A stretch of 64,000 nucleotides of DNA from Bog-532 sp963830385. GTDB taxonomy: Bacteria; Actinomycetota; Actinomycetes; Streptosporangiales; Streptosporangiaceae. The notes beneath the pieces were generated by a model. It was given only the letters and a program-made list of their open reading frames with translations, ran no database searches and was not told the DNA's origin. Location of the stretch: positions 1,228,167 through 1,292,166 of the forward strand of contig CAWHMD010000002.1 in the NCBI GenBank assembly GCA_963830385.1, in the 5' to 3' direction. A program made the translations under genes and the position numbers. Of the stretch, positions 1 to 8,025 are shown piece by piece. Positions within the stretch are counted from its first letter, which is position 1. Every line of letters starts with the position of its first letter.

Positions 1-1117
1 CGCTGGCCTGGTCCGGGCTGACCGTTCCCTCCACCGGCTGGCCGGCGGGCCGGGTCATGGCCAGCACCAGCGTCTCGCCCGAGGCCTCCTTCAGCAGCAG
101 CACCGCCGGACTGGGCACGGTGGCCCGCTGGGCCAGCGTGCTGGCCAGCGCGAGCTGCTGCAGCTGGGCCCGGGAGCTGAGCGGCACGTGCCCGCCGATG
201 ACCGGCCGCAGCCGGATCAGCTGCCACACCTGCCGGGCGAAACCCGAGCCGCGGGTGTCCCGGTTGGCCAGGTGCACGTCGATCAGGGAGCCGTCGGCCA
301 GCCGGGCCGTCAGCCGGCCCAGGTCGTGCTGGTCGCCGGGGGTCAGCTCGGTCACCGGCACGCCGTGCTCGGTGAGCCACCTGGTCAGCCGCGCGATGCT
401 GGGCCGGACCGGGGACGCGCCGAGCGCGTAGCGCACCAGCCAGCCGATCATCAGGCCGCCGAACAGCGTGATCACCACCGAGAACGGGGTGAGCGACGTG
501 GTGGCCAGCCCGCTGATCAGCAGCGCCGCGGTCAGCCCGGTGCACCAGCGGGACCAGCGCGAGCGCCGGGTCAGATCGGTGACGACCAGGAACGCGATGA
601 ACGCGGCGTCGAATACGAAGATGGTCGGGTTGCGGTCGTGGATCACCGCGGCCGCGATCGGGCCGCCCTGGATGCGGCACAGGCTCCAGGCGCCGAGGGC
701 CAGTCCCATCGCTACCAGCGCGGCCACGCCGGCGTTGCGCGCGTCCCTCCACTGGTCGCGGACCAGCACGCCCACGGCCAGCGCGGCCAGCAGGAAGGCG
801 CCCAGGCCGGAGACCAGCAGGGCGGCCGAGGAGAGGAAGCGCGGGATGTGGGTCAGCCAGTGCGAGACGTCGTCGGCGACCTCCGTGCTGCCCAGTGGCA
901 GCGTACGGATCGCGGCGAGGACGAGCAGGATGATGACCAGCGACAGCAGGCCGTTGAGCAGGTCCATCGGCCGGCGGACGCGTTCGGATTCCGGCGCGGG
1001 CCGCGGCGGGCGGATCGCTGCCGGTTCGCTGGTGAGCTTCCCGGTCTCCTCGGCCTGTTCGGCCTGTTCGGCCCTCCCGGCCGGGATCACGGTGTCAGCC
1101 GATCGTTTCGTACGCAC
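1..1117 (-). CDS. MprF/UPF0104-like multi-pass membrane protein, N-terminal part, runs off the left edge
   Basis: Reading leftward from a GTG at 1117 gives 372 residues with no stop before the window edge; an in-frame TAG lies 9 bases upstream of that GTG. The first 55 residues are polar and Pro/Glu-rich. Five or six hydrophobic stretches follow (about residues 58-80, 100-125, 140-160, 175-190, 205-245). A soluble segment then contains a kinase-like stretch ending GETLVLAMTRP. The layout resembles large actinobacterial proteins whose C-terminal part is a lysylphosphatidylglycerol-synthase/UPF0104 membrane domain, but that part is outside the window, so this is inference. It starts 6 bp after the thioesterase stop, so the two are probably co-transcribed. 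Confidence 0.72.
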   Translation of the reverse strand, partial: MRTKRSADTVIPAGRAEQAEQAEETGKLTSEPAAIRPPRPAPESERVRRPMDLLNGLLSLVIILLVLAAIRTLPLGSTEVADDVSHWLTHIPRFLSSAALLVSGLGAFLLAALAVGVLVRDQWRDARNAGVAALVAMGLALGAWSLCRIQGGPIAAAVIHDRNPTIFVFDAAFIAFLVVTDLTRRSRWSRWCTGLTAALLISGLATTSLTPFSVVITLFGGLMIGWLVRYALGASPVRPSIARLTRWLTEHGVPVTELTPGDQHDLGRLTARLADGSLIDVHLANRDTRGSGFARQVWQLIRLRPVIGGHVPLSSRAQLQQLALASTLAQRATVPSPAVLLLKEASGETLVLAMTRPAGQPVEGTVSPDQAS

Positions 1118-1123
1118 ATTGAC

Positions 1124-1933
1124 CTACCCGGTGCGACCTGGCTGTACCCGGGGTGCCACCAGCAGCGGCTGGGTGACCGTGCCGCAGCGTCCGGCCGCAT
1201 CCGAAAGGGTGCCCTCGGTCAGCCCGATCCCGTCCCGGCCGGCGTCGGACGCCGCGGTCAGCCGCACCCATTCGCCCAGCGGGTACCGGTGCAGGTGCAT
1301 GGTGACCCCGGGCGGGATGAACAGCCAGTCGGTGAAGCTGAGCGGAGCGCTCAGCCCATTGGCCGAGTCGGCGACGATCACGAACCGCGCCAGCCCGGTC
1401 AGCGGCCGCCCGGTCAGCAGCGGGATGCGGACCCGGGTCCAGACGTCGGCCGCGCCGCTGCTGGACGCGTAGCCGCCGGACACGATCCGCCACTCGGTTG
1501 CTTTTCCGTACCCCCATTGCTCATCCCCGTCGAAGAACCGCTGCTGCTGCGGGCCGGGCAAATCAGCTGGTTCCGGATAAGTATCCCCTATCGCCCCGTT
1601 GGCCTCGGCGGCGAGGTGCCAGACCCGGGCCGTCGCCACCCGGCGATCACCAGCCCACAGGCTGGCCTCGCTGAGCTGCGTGCGGCGCCCCGGCCGGAGC
1701 AGCTCGGTCTGCACCCGCACCGGCGTCCGCGGCACCGGGCCGAGGAAGTCCATGCTGATGCGGGCCACCCGCAACTCCGGCCGGCCGAACGCCTCGTCCA
1801 GGCGGTCGGCCAGCAGCGCGGTCGGCGGCCCACCGTGCTGCGCCCGGTCGTCCCAGGGGCTGGTCGTCGCCTCGGTGGGCTCGAACCGCTGGTCCCCCAG
1901 GGGCAGGTAGTACGCGGCCGGAAGCTCGGTCAT
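1124..1933 (-). CDS. Acyl-CoA thioesterase family protein (double hotdog)
   Basis: A 269-residue protein with the layout of TesB/4HBT_3-type acyl-CoA thioesterases: two hotdog repeats, the first with QHGGPPTALLADRLDEA followed by an FLGPVP strand, the second ending in an SLSDAAGRCGT segment. Family members hydrolyse acyl-CoA thioesters in the cytoplasm. The substrate cannot be read from sequence. I chose the ATG at 1933 (MTELPAAYY), where homology begins, rather than upstream starts at 1975 or 1945. It lies directly before the membrane-protein gene (6 bp) and just after the kinase/propeller gene on the same strand. Confidence 0.8.
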   Translation of the reverse strand: MTELPAAYYLPLGDQRFEPTEATTSPWDDRAQHGGPPTALLADRLDEAFGRPELRVARISMDFLGPVPRTPVRVQTELLRPGRRTQLSEASLWAGDRRVATARVWHLAAEANGAIGDTYPEPADLPGPQQQRFFDGDEQWGYGKATEWRIVSGGYASSSGAADVWTRVRIPLLTGRPLTGLARFVIVADSANGLSAPLSFTDWLFIPPGVTMHLHRYPLGEWVRLTAASDAGRDGIGLTEGTLSDAAGRCGTVTQPLLVAPRVQPGRTG

Positions 1934-1985
1934 ACCCAAAATCATGCCGGAACCCGGGCGGTCATGATCGAGCAAGGGGGTCTGG

Positions 1986-3212
1986 TCAGGGCAAATTGGC
2001 CAGATCGATGGCCGACAGCTGGCCGGATCCGTTGTTGGTCACCAGCGCGGTCTGGCCGCTCGGCTGGATGGTGAACTGGCGCGGGACCGCACCGGTGCCG
2101 ACGTAGCCCAGCAGCGCCGGGACCCGGCGCAGCGCCTTGGCCGGGTCGACCACGGCCACGGTGGACGCCGCCCCGGTGTCCTGGCGGACGTTGGAGTCGG
2201 CGACCAGGATCCGGGCCCGGCTGCCGCTGCCCGCGAACGTTTCGCCGATCGGGGCCGCGCCCACGTCGACCTGGGCCATCAGCGCGTGGCCGGGGTTGCT
2301 GAGCAGGCGGGCGGCGGAGAACGCGAGCAGCGCGTCGCTTTCCCGGCTGGTGACCCAGACGGTGCCGTCACCGCCGGCGATGACCCGGACCGGGTCGCAG
2401 CCCGCGTCGGCCGAGGTCTTCACCGCCTTGCCGGGGCTGGTCTCGGCCAGCGCGGTGTCGATCACGGACACCGTGCCCTCGGACGCCTCGGCCGTCTTGA
2501 CCTTGGTCATGCTGGTCGCGTAGATCCAGCGGTTGTCCGGCGACATGACCATCCCGACCGGCTGCTGGCCGAGGCCGACCTTGCCCACCACCGCGCCCGG
2601 CCCGAAGCCGTGGGTCAGCGCGGTCCGCAGGTCGAACACGGCCATGGCCGCGCTGTCCTGCAGCGTGACGAACACGAACCGGTCGTCCGGGGAGATCAGC
2701 ACCTCGACCGCGCCGCCCCCGAACGTGCTGGTCAGCTTGCCGACGACGGCGTTGCTGCCCTGCTCGGCGGCGGCCACGTTGAGGACCACCGCTCCGCTGT
2801 CGAGGGCGGCGACCAGGTACTTGCCGTCGTGGGTGAACACCGCCCCGTTGTGCAGCCCGGGCACGCTGATCGTGTGGTCCACGACCGGCGCCAGCCCGCC
2901 GTGGCTGGCCAGCACCACGATCGCGTCCTTGCGGGTCACGAACGTGTACTTGCCGTCGCCGGTGATGGCCACGGCGAACGGCTCCTGGCCGACCGTCACC
3001 GATTGGGTCCGCACGTTCGACAGCGTTGGCGCCTTGGCCACCGTCGACCGGCAGGCCGGCGCCGTGAGCGGGGCCAGCGCCGCCCCCGGGGTCCCGGCCT
3101 GGCTGGTGGCGTTGTCCGCCGCCCCGGAGGCGGACTCCCCGTTGTTGTTCCCGCCGTGCAGGGCGGCGTACGCGCCGATCCCCAATCCCACCACCACGGC
3201 GCACCCGACCAC
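1986..3212 (-). CDS. Membrane-anchored YncE-like beta-propeller, probable sensor half of the upstream Ser/Thr kinase
   Basis: The 408-residue frame opens with a transmembrane helix (VVGCAVVVGLGIGAYAAL) and an Asn/Gly/Ser linker. About seven repeats follow of the type VAITGDGKYTFVT, VLISPDDRFVFVT and VMSPDNRWIYAT, which are blades of an NHL/YncE-type propeller. The helix orientation places the propeller outside the cell. The same frame stays open upstream through a Gly/Pro/Arg-rich linker to about 3420 but contains no good start. The kinase gene in the adjacent frame has a matching Pro/Ala-rich linker with no membrane helix. I infer one kinase-TM-propeller protein broken by a one-base (-1) shift near 3300-3360. 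A separate start at the GTG at 3212 is the alternative. Confidence 0.75.
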   Translation of the reverse strand: MVGCAVVVGLGIGAYAALHGGNNNGESASGAADNATSQAGTPGAALAPLTAPACRSTVAKAPTLSNVRTQSVTVGQEPFAVAITGDGKYTFVTRKDAIVVLASHGGLAPVVDHTISVPGLHNGAVFTHDGKYLVAALDSGAVVLNVAAAEQGSNAVVGKLTSTFGGGAVEVLISPDDRFVFVTLQDSAAMAVFDLRTALTHGFGPGAVVGKVGLGQQPVGMVMSPDNRWIYATSMTKVKTAEASEGTVSVIDTALAETSPGKAVKTSADAGCDPVRVIAGGDGTVWVTSRESDALLAFSAARLLSNPGHALMAQVDVGAAPIGETFAGSGSRARILVADSNVRQDTGAASTVAVVDPAKALRRVPALLGYVGTGAVPRQFTIQPSGQTALVTNNGSGQLSAIDLANLP

Positions 3213-4705
3213 GATCGCCCCGCGCGGCCACCACAGCGACCTCCGCCGCCCGGGTCCCCGGCCCCGGCCGGATCCCCGGCCGGATCCGCCCGGCCCCTGG
3301 CCCGGTCCGCCGCTGGGTGCCCGGCCCGCTGGCCCACCCGGTGCACGGCCGGCGGCTCCGCCGCGGCCCAGCCCGGTGACGCTGGAGCGGCGGACCCGCG
3401 GCCCGACGCCTCCGCCGCGGCCCAGCCGGACGGCTGGGCCGGCGCCCGCCCGGGCCAGTCGTCGGCCGGGGCAGGTGGCGGTTTACCCGGGCCGTCCGCG
3501 GGCGGGGACTGCTGCTGGCGGCCCGGGCTCTCCCAGTCCTCGGTCGGCGGGTAAACCCGTTCGCCCACGCCGCTGACCGGGGTGGCACCGGGCTTCGGCC
3601 TCCGCGCGCTCGCGGGTCCGGCTGGACCGGGCTGCTCGGTGGTCTCCGGCACCTGAGCAGCCTCGTTCGCCGCCGACGCCGCGTCGAATGCGCCGGGGCG
3701 GGATATCTGGGTCGGCGTGCGGGGCGCCTGTCCCTGCGACCCGGCCGGCGGCCCGGACAGGACCGTCCGTGGTCCGGCCGATGGCTCCGGGCGCGCCGAC
3801 GGCTGGCCGTGCAGGCCGAGCGCGGCCCGCAGCGCGGCCGCGAACGCCAGGCAGGCCGGATAGCGGTCGGCCGGGTTCTTGGCCAGCGCCCGGCGGATCA
3901 CGTCGTCGACCGCGGGCGGCAGGTCCGGCCGCTGCTCGGACAGCGCCGGCGGCGGCGCCGACACCTGGGCCCACATGATGGCCAGGTCGTCCTCGCGCTC
4001 GAACGGCGGTGCACCGCTGAGCATCTCGAACGCGGTGCAGGCCAGCGCGTACAGGTCGGCCCGGCCGTCCACGGTTTGGCCCTCGACCTGTTCGGGGGCC
4101 ACGTAGGCGGGAGTGCCGAGGAACTGCCCGGTCGACGTCAGCCCGGTCACCATCGACGAGAAGCCAGTCGTCGACAGGGACCGCTTGCTCAGTCCGAAGT
4201 CGGCCAGGTACACGTGGTCCTGCTCGTCGCCCCCGGCGCTGGAGTCGAGCAGCATGTTGGCCGGCTTGATGTCGCGGTGCACCAGGCCGTTGAGGTGGGC
4301 GGCGTCGAGCGCGGACGCCACCTGGGTGATGATCCCGATGGCGCGCTCGGCGGGCAGCGGTCCCTCCCGGTGGACCAGCTGCCGGACGTCGCCACCCTGG
4401 ACGTAGCGCATGGCGATGTAGAGCACGCCGTCGTCGCTCTGCCCGGCCGCGAAGATCGGGATGATGTTCGGATGGTCCACGCCCGCCGCGGCCCGCGATT
4501 CGCGGATGAACCGCTGGCGGAACGACTCGTCCACGCCCAGCTGCGGTGACAGCAGCTTCAGGGCCACGTTCCGGCCGAGCTGGACGTCGCGGGCACGGTA
4601 GACGTACGCCATGCCGCCCCAGCCGATCTGCTCCTCGAGCCGGTAGCCGGCGATCTCGGAGCCGACCGTATAAGCCCCCGGACCTGGGTAGTCTCCCCCG
4701 GTCAC
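2996..4705 (-). CDS. PknB-type serine/threonine protein kinase
   Basis: The kinase domain spans about residues 15-270. It shows the Gly loop IGWGGMAYVY, catalytic Lys in VALKLL, Glu of the C-helix, VHRDIKPANMLL (HRD), ADFGLS (DFG) and GTPAYVAPEQ. Actinobacterial kinases of this type sense envelope signals and phosphorylate cytoplasmic targets. After residue 270 comes a Pro/Ala linker that includes two SGWAAAE/PGWAAAE-like repeats. Past about 3350 the frame turns into Arg/Gly-rich shadow of the propeller gene, so true coding probably switches frame there. The GTG at 4705 was chosen because a strong GGGGAGG Shine-Dalgarno (4706-4720) precedes it; an upstream start at 4726 lacks one. Confidence 0.85.
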   Translation of the reverse strand: MTGGDYPGPGAYTVGSEIAGYRLEEQIGWGGMAYVYRARDVQLGRNVALKLLSPQLGVDESFRQRFIRESRAAAGVDHPNIIPIFAAGQSDDGVLYIAMRYVQGGDVRQLVHREGPLPAERAIGIITQVASALDAAHLNGLVHRDIKPANMLLDSSAGGDEQDHVYLADFGLSKRSLSTTGFSSMVTGLTSTGQFLGTPAYVAPEQVEGQTVDGRADLYALACTAFEMLSGAPPFEREDDLAIMWAQVSAPPPALSEQRPDLPPAVDDVIRRALAKNPADRYPACLAFAAALRAALGLHGQPSARPEPSAGPRTVLSGPPAGSQGQAPRTPTQISRPGAFDAASAANEAAQVPETTEQPGPAGPASARRPKPGATPVSGVGERVYPPTEDWESPGRQQQSPPADGPGKPPPAPADDWPGRAPAQPSGWAAAEASGRGSAAPASPGWAAAEPPAVHRVGQRAGHPAADRARGRADPAGDPAGAGDPGGGGRCGGRAGRSWSGAPWWWDWGSARTPPCTAGTTTGSPPPGRRTTPPARPGPRGRRWPRSRRRPAGRRWPRRQRCRTCGPNR

Positions 4706-4726
4706 AGCACCTCCCCCCACCCGCAT

Positions 4727-5209
4727 CGCGACCTGGCCGGCTCGGGTCGAGCCGCACCGAGAGCGTCAGGAAAGCGGGAGGTCTAGCCCCATTGACGTCG
4801 GATGCTACGCATTATTGACGCCACCCCACACGCCGGGCAAGCAACCAGGCCAGATGATGCCCGGACAGCAGCCGCATCGCGACTCCACCGCCGTCCACAC
4901 AGGGCCCCCGCCGCTGTGAATTACACCCCTGTGATTTACACACATGCTAATCCACAGCCTGTGGATAACCGCCCTCTAAGCTGGGCGAATACGCCCCCTA
5001 TGTCCACATCCCCTGTGCAAAAGCCCGTCTCGTCCCCTACCCGCCGCCATGTCGCCTACCCCGATGGCCAAAACGTCCCAAATGGCCCGCCGCCGCGCGT
5101 CCGCCTCCCGCTTTTCCCACAGCCCGGCCGCACGTCACGTGCACACGGATACCCCGCATGGACAGCCACCGCGCAGCTGACGCGGCGCCGGGCGCGTCTC
5201 CCGGGTCAT
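4727..5209. other. Intergenic region with DnaA-box-like dyads
   Basis: No convincing gene. The stretch 4895-5040 is AT-richer than its surroundings and holds several TCCACA/TGTGGA words: a perfect 8-1-8 palindrome at 4950-4966 that includes a consensus DnaA box (TGTGGATAA, 4960-4968), plus related half-dyads near 4895, 4925 and 5000-5018. It separates the leftward kinase gene from the IS30 element and parA-like gene. A very similar cluster occurs at about 40020-40160. Confidence 0.5.
4950..4968. promoter_or_regulatory. Palindrome containing a consensus DnaA box
   Basis: ATCCACAG-C-CTGTGGAT is a perfect inverted repeat at 4950-4966, and its right arm runs into TGTGGATAA (4960-4968), the reverse complement of the DnaA consensus TTATCCACA. 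The dyad is visible directly. DnaA binding is inference from the consensus. Confidence 0.5.
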
Positions 5210-5235
5210 GATCCATTGCTCGGTTGCGTTTTCAG
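5210..5235. repeat. Left arm of long palindrome interrupted by the IS30-family element
   Basis: These 26 bases match the left arm of the intact palindrome at 42236-42261 at 22 of 26 positions. The last three bases (CAG, 5233-5235) are repeated at 6498-6500 on the other side of the insertion sequence, as a target duplication would be. The right arm is at 6510-6535. Confidence 0.75.
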
Positions 5236-6497
5236 GGCGGTTTCAAGCGGTGGTTGCAACGGCTTGATCGTTTAGGGAGTCGTTGTGGTGCTGAAAACGG
5301 GTGCGCGGGGGTTGCCGCGGGCGGTGCGGGTGGAGTTCTGGGAGCTGGTCCGGGCGGGGGTGAGCTGGCGGGCTGCGGCGGCCCGGTGCGGGCTGCCGGT
5401 GCAGACGGCGGAGGTGTGGTTCCGCCAGGCTGGCGGGGTGAAAGCTAACGGGACCCGGCCGCTGGGCCGGCGGTATCTGGCGGCGGCCGAGCGGGAGGAG
5501 ATCGCGCTCGGCGTGGCGGCGGGCCAGCCGCTGCGGGCCATCGCGCGGCAGCTGGGCCGGCCGGCCAGCACGATCTGCCGGGAGGTGGCCCGGAACCGGA
5601 CCGCCAGGGGCCGGTACCGGGCCCTGGGCGCACAGGCCGCGGCGCAGTACCGGGCCCGGCGGCCGAAGACCGCGAAGCTGGCCGCGGATCCGGTGCTGCG
5701 TGAACGGGTGGAACACTGGCTGGATAAGCAGTGGTCGCCGCGGCAGATCAGCGCCCGGCTGGCGATCGAGTTCCCCGGCCAGCCGGAGATGCGGGTGTCG
5801 CACGAAACCATCTACCAGTCCATCTACGTGCAGGGCCGCGGTGCTTTGCGCCGCGAACTGGCGGCCAGCCTGCGGACGGGGCGGGCGCTGCGCCGGCCCC
5901 GCCGCCCGGCCGGGCGGCCCACCGGCGCCGGGCGGATCAAGGACATGATCATGATCAGCGAACGGCCCCCCGAGGCCGCCGACCGGGCCGTGCCCGGCCA
6001 CTGGGAAGGGGACCTGATCCTGGGCAAGGGCGGCACGTCGGCGATCGGGACCCTGGTCGAGCGGAGCACCCGGTTCTGCCTGCTGCTTTATCTGCCCCGC
6101 GGCCGCCACGACGCCGTCACCGTCGCCGCGGCGATGACCGAAACGATGCTCGAGCTGCCCGCTCACCTGCGTAAATCCCTGACCTGGGACCAGGGCAAGG
6201 AAATGGCCCGGCACGCCCAGATCACCCTGGCCACCGGCCTGGACATTTACTTCTGCGACCCGCACAGCCCCTGGCAGCGGGGCAGCAACGAAAACACCAA
6301 CGGGCTGCTGCGCCAGTACTTCCCCAAAGGCACCATCTTGTCCGGTCACTCCCGGCACCACCTCGCCGAGATCGCCGCCAGGCTCAACGGCCGCCCCCGC
6401 CAGACCCTCAGCTGGCGCACCCCCGCCGAAGCCCTCAACGAGCTACTGTCAAACCCGTCAGATGCCAGTGGTGTTGCAACCACCCCCTGACCCCGCC
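5236..6497 (+). mobile_element. IS30-family insertion sequence with 3-bp target duplication
   Basis: About 1.26 kb carrying one transposase. The ends are imperfect 26-bp inverted repeats (5235-5260 and 6473-6498) sharing GGGCGG, a TCA triplet and the inner 12-mer GGTGGTTGCAAC. CAG flanks both ends (5233-5235, 6498-6500), consistent with the 2-3 bp duplications of IS30. Removing the element and one CAG restores a 26-9-26 palindrome, the same geometry as the uninterrupted copy at 42236-42296. This fixes the boundaries more firmly than the repeats alone. Confidence 0.85.
5285..6490 (+). CDS. IS30-family DDE transposase
   Basis: A 401-residue protein of usual family length. The N-terminal helix-turn-helix region has SWRAAAARCGLPVQTAEVWF and a second HTH, RAIARQLGRPASTICREV, the typical IS30 signature. 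The catalytic DDE triad is visible: D in HWEGDLILG, D in LTWDQGKEMA, and E in QRGSNENTNGLLRQYFPKG. The start is a GTG 25 bp inside the left inverted repeat. No interruption is seen, so the transposase looks functional. It is the only gene in the element. Confidence 0.93.
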   Translation: MVLKTGARGLPRAVRVEFWELVRAGVSWRAAAARCGLPVQTAEVWFRQAGGVKANGTRPLGRRYLAAAEREEIALGVAAGQPLRAIARQLGRPASTICREVARNRTARGRYRALGAQAAAQYRARRPKTAKLAADPVLRERVEHWLDKQWSPRQISARLAIEFPGQPEMRVSHETIYQSIYVQGRGALRRELAASLRTGRALRRPRRPAGRPTGAGRIKDMIMISERPPEAADRAVPGHWEGDLILGKGGTSAIGTLVERSTRFCLLLYLPRGRHDAVTVAAAMTETMLELPAHLRKSLTWDQGKEMARHAQITLATGLDIYFCDPHSPWQRGSNENTNGLLRQYFPKGTILSGHSRHHLAEIAARLNGRPRQTLSWRTPAEALNELLSNPSDASGVATTP

Positions 6498-6509
6498 CAG
6501 TGAATAGCG

Positions 6510-6535
6510 CTGACAACGTAACCCGGCGATTGATC
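6510..6535. repeat. Right arm of long palindrome interrupted by the IS30-family element
   Basis: This 26-base arm matches the right arm of the intact copy (42271-42296) at 24 of 26 positions. The nine bases between CAG and this arm (6501-6509) equal in length the nine-base loop of the intact copy. Confidence 0.75.
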
Positions 6536-6986
6536 TTGAAACTCCCGTGACTGGAGCCTCGGGTGAGGCACGCCACGTGCACACTCCTGGCCAGCCTGGT
6601 CCCATCCCGTCGCCGTCGTCCCGCCAGCCGGAAAGCGGGCCGGACGGGACAGGTCAAGCCGCCCGGGTTTGGCGGCTTGAGGCGGCACGGCCGGTCTGCC
6701 CGGCTGAGCGGCGGGCGACCGCGGACCGGGCGGGGGGGCCAGGCCAAGAGGTCTTCCCTCCATCCCGGAGCCCGAAGTACCCCCGCCGGAGGCACCACCC
6801 TCCCCCACGTATCACTCCAGACACTCGGGCATCAGGAGGGACAGGTACTTGCGCCGTATTGCAGTAAATACGCCGCTACTGCTCACCAGCCGCTTGGCCG
6901 TAGCCCTTGGTTTTAGGGTGCGTACGCTGCGTCAGGCTACCCAGGGCCAACTACCGTAAGGCCGTAGACGCTGCGATAATGCCTGG
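6536..6986. other. Intergenic region upstream of the parA-like gene
   Basis: No credible gene on either strand; reading frames here are Arg/Pro-rich and lack family features. A 9-bp-stem hairpin is at 6655-6679 (CAAGCCGCC/GGCGGCTTG, 7-base loop). The last 120 bases become less GC-rich and include GATAAT at 6975-6980, a possible -10 box just before the parA-like start at 6987. Confidence 0.4.
6655..6679. terminator. Stem-loop of unknown role
   Basis: CAAGCCGCC and GGCGGCTTG pair as a 9-bp stem with a 7-base loop (6664-6670) in the gap between the IS30 element and parA-like gene. It could terminate read-through from the element or be a small structured element. Confidence 0.4.
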
Positions 6987-7658
6987 ATGACTGGTCTTAG
7001 CCTCGCCTTGGCGAACCTCAAGCCAGGCACCGGCAAGACCACTTCGGCGGTGTGGCTGGCACACGTGTTCGCTCTTGCCGGGAACCGCGTGCTGCTGGTC
7101 GATGCGGACCCGTCCGGCAGCGCGCTGGAATGGTCTGATCTCGCGGCGATGGACCCGGCGGTCGATCCGCGGGCGTCGTTCCCCTTCCGGATCGTGGCGC
7201 TGCCGTCCCGCGAGCTGCACCGGCGGGTGCCGGAGATCGCCCAGGACGACGACGTGGTGATCATCGACACCCCGCAGATCGAGGACCACGCCGGAATCGC
7301 CCGGTCGGCGCTGCGCTACGCGGACGAGGTCGTGATCCCCTGCGCGCCCAGCCCGATCGAGATCAACCGCACGTCGCCGGTCCGCGAGGAGATCGACGAG
7401 ATCGCTTCGGTGCGGGCCGCCCCCGGGCGGGCGGCCATCCTGCTCAACCGCTGCGTCGCCCGGGCCCATTCGACCGGCGACGCCCGCGAGGCGTTGCAGG
7501 AGCTGGGCTACGACGTGCTGGAGACGGCGGTGCCGCGGCTGGAGCTGTACGCGCAGAGCTTCGGGCTGCCGATCAAGATCTCCGACCGCGACGTGTGGCG
7601 CCGGGTGGCGCGGGAGCTGACCGACCGCTGCGCCCCGCTCTGCTCGGTGCGGTCATGA
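6987..7658 (+). CDS. ParA-family partition ATPase (orphan type)
   Basis: A 223-residue MinD/ParA-type P-loop ATPase. It has the deviant Walker A KPGTGKTT near residues 12-19, the switch region VLLVDADPSGSALEW, and VVIIDTPQIEDHAG as Walker B/A'. Short ParA proteins of this kind move plasmids or cargo by ATP-dependent DNA binding. Its stop overlaps the ATG of a small basic protein by 4 bp (ATGA at 7655-7658), the usual arrangement of a ParA with its centromere-binding partner. No replication gene is nearby, so whether this is a plasmid relic or a cargo-positioning system is open. Confidence 0.85.
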   Translation: MTGLSLALANLKPGTGKTTSAVWLAHVFALAGNRVLLVDADPSGSALEWSDLAAMDPAVDPRASFPFRIVALPSRELHRRVPEIAQDDDVVIIDTPQIEDHAGIARSALRYADEVVIPCAPSPIEINRTSPVREEIDEIASVRAAPGRAAILLNRCVARAHSTGDAREALQELGYDVLETAVPRLELYAQSFGLPIKISDRDVWRRVARELTDRCAPLCSVRS

Positions 7659-7948
7659 CCAAGGCCCGCGAGCAGCGCAAGGCGCAGATGGCGGCGGCCG
7701 CCGCGCGGCGGACCGAACCGGACGCCCAGCCCGCGGGCCGGACCGCGATCCGGTCCAAGCCGGTTCGCATCACCCTCGACCTCAGCCCCGAGCTGTACCG
7801 GCAGCTGACCCGCTGGGCGGACGAGGCCGCGGTCGAACTCGACGTGCCCCGGGTGGCGCTGGCCGACGCGGTGCGGGCGATGATCCGGGTGGCCGACGAA
7901 GACCCCGGCCCGGTGCTGGACCAGCTCCGCCGCGACCGCGAGAAGTAA
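7655..7948 (+). CDS. Small ribbon-helix-helix-like partner of ParA
   Basis: A 97-residue protein with a basic, Ala-rich N-terminus (KAREQRKAQMAAAAARR) and a C-terminal segment RITLDLSPELYRQLTRWADEA followed by a helix, the pattern of ribbon-helix-helix DNA-binding domains. The start is the ATG overlapping the parA stop, so the two are translationally coupled. By analogy with ParB/ParG-type proteins it should bind a nearby centromere-like site and stimulate the ATPase. I could not identify such a site. Confidence 0.7.
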   Translation: MTKAREQRKAQMAAAAARRTEPDAQPAGRTAIRSKPVRITLDLSPELYRQLTRWADEAAVELDVPRVALADAVRAMIRVADEDPGPVLDQLRRDREK

Positions 7949-7997
7949 CGCCGTCAGCAAACACCGCCAGCGGCGAGCCCGGCCGGGCCGAATACGC

Positions 7998-8016
7998 CCC
8001 GGCTGACGCAGCCGGG
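7998..8016. terminator. Hairpin between convergent genes
   Basis: CCCGGCTG-ACG-CAGCCGGG is a perfect 8-bp stem with a three-base loop lying between the stops of the rightward partition gene and the leftward enoyl-CoA hydratase gene. There is no T-tract, as is common for actinomycete terminators. Function is inferred from placement. Confidence 0.5.
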
Positions 8017-8025
8017 AGCGGGCGG

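Noticed and set aside
188..2074. Long rightward open frame of 628 codons
   Set aside because: Antisense shadow of the membrane-protein and thioesterase genes; His/Arg/Gln-rich with no family features.
4895..5018. Chromosomal replication origin
   Set aside because: DnaA-box-like words are present but dnaA, dnaN, recF and gyrase genes are absent, and boxes are few compared with actinomycete oriC.
6563..6916. Possible gene between the IS30 element and parA
   Set aside because: Arg/Pro/Ser-rich, no ribosome site, no domain; the region also holds a hairpin and promoter-like sequence.
6987..7948. Core chromosomal parAB
   Set aside because: The partner is a 97-residue RHH protein, not a full ParB, and no consensus parS was found.
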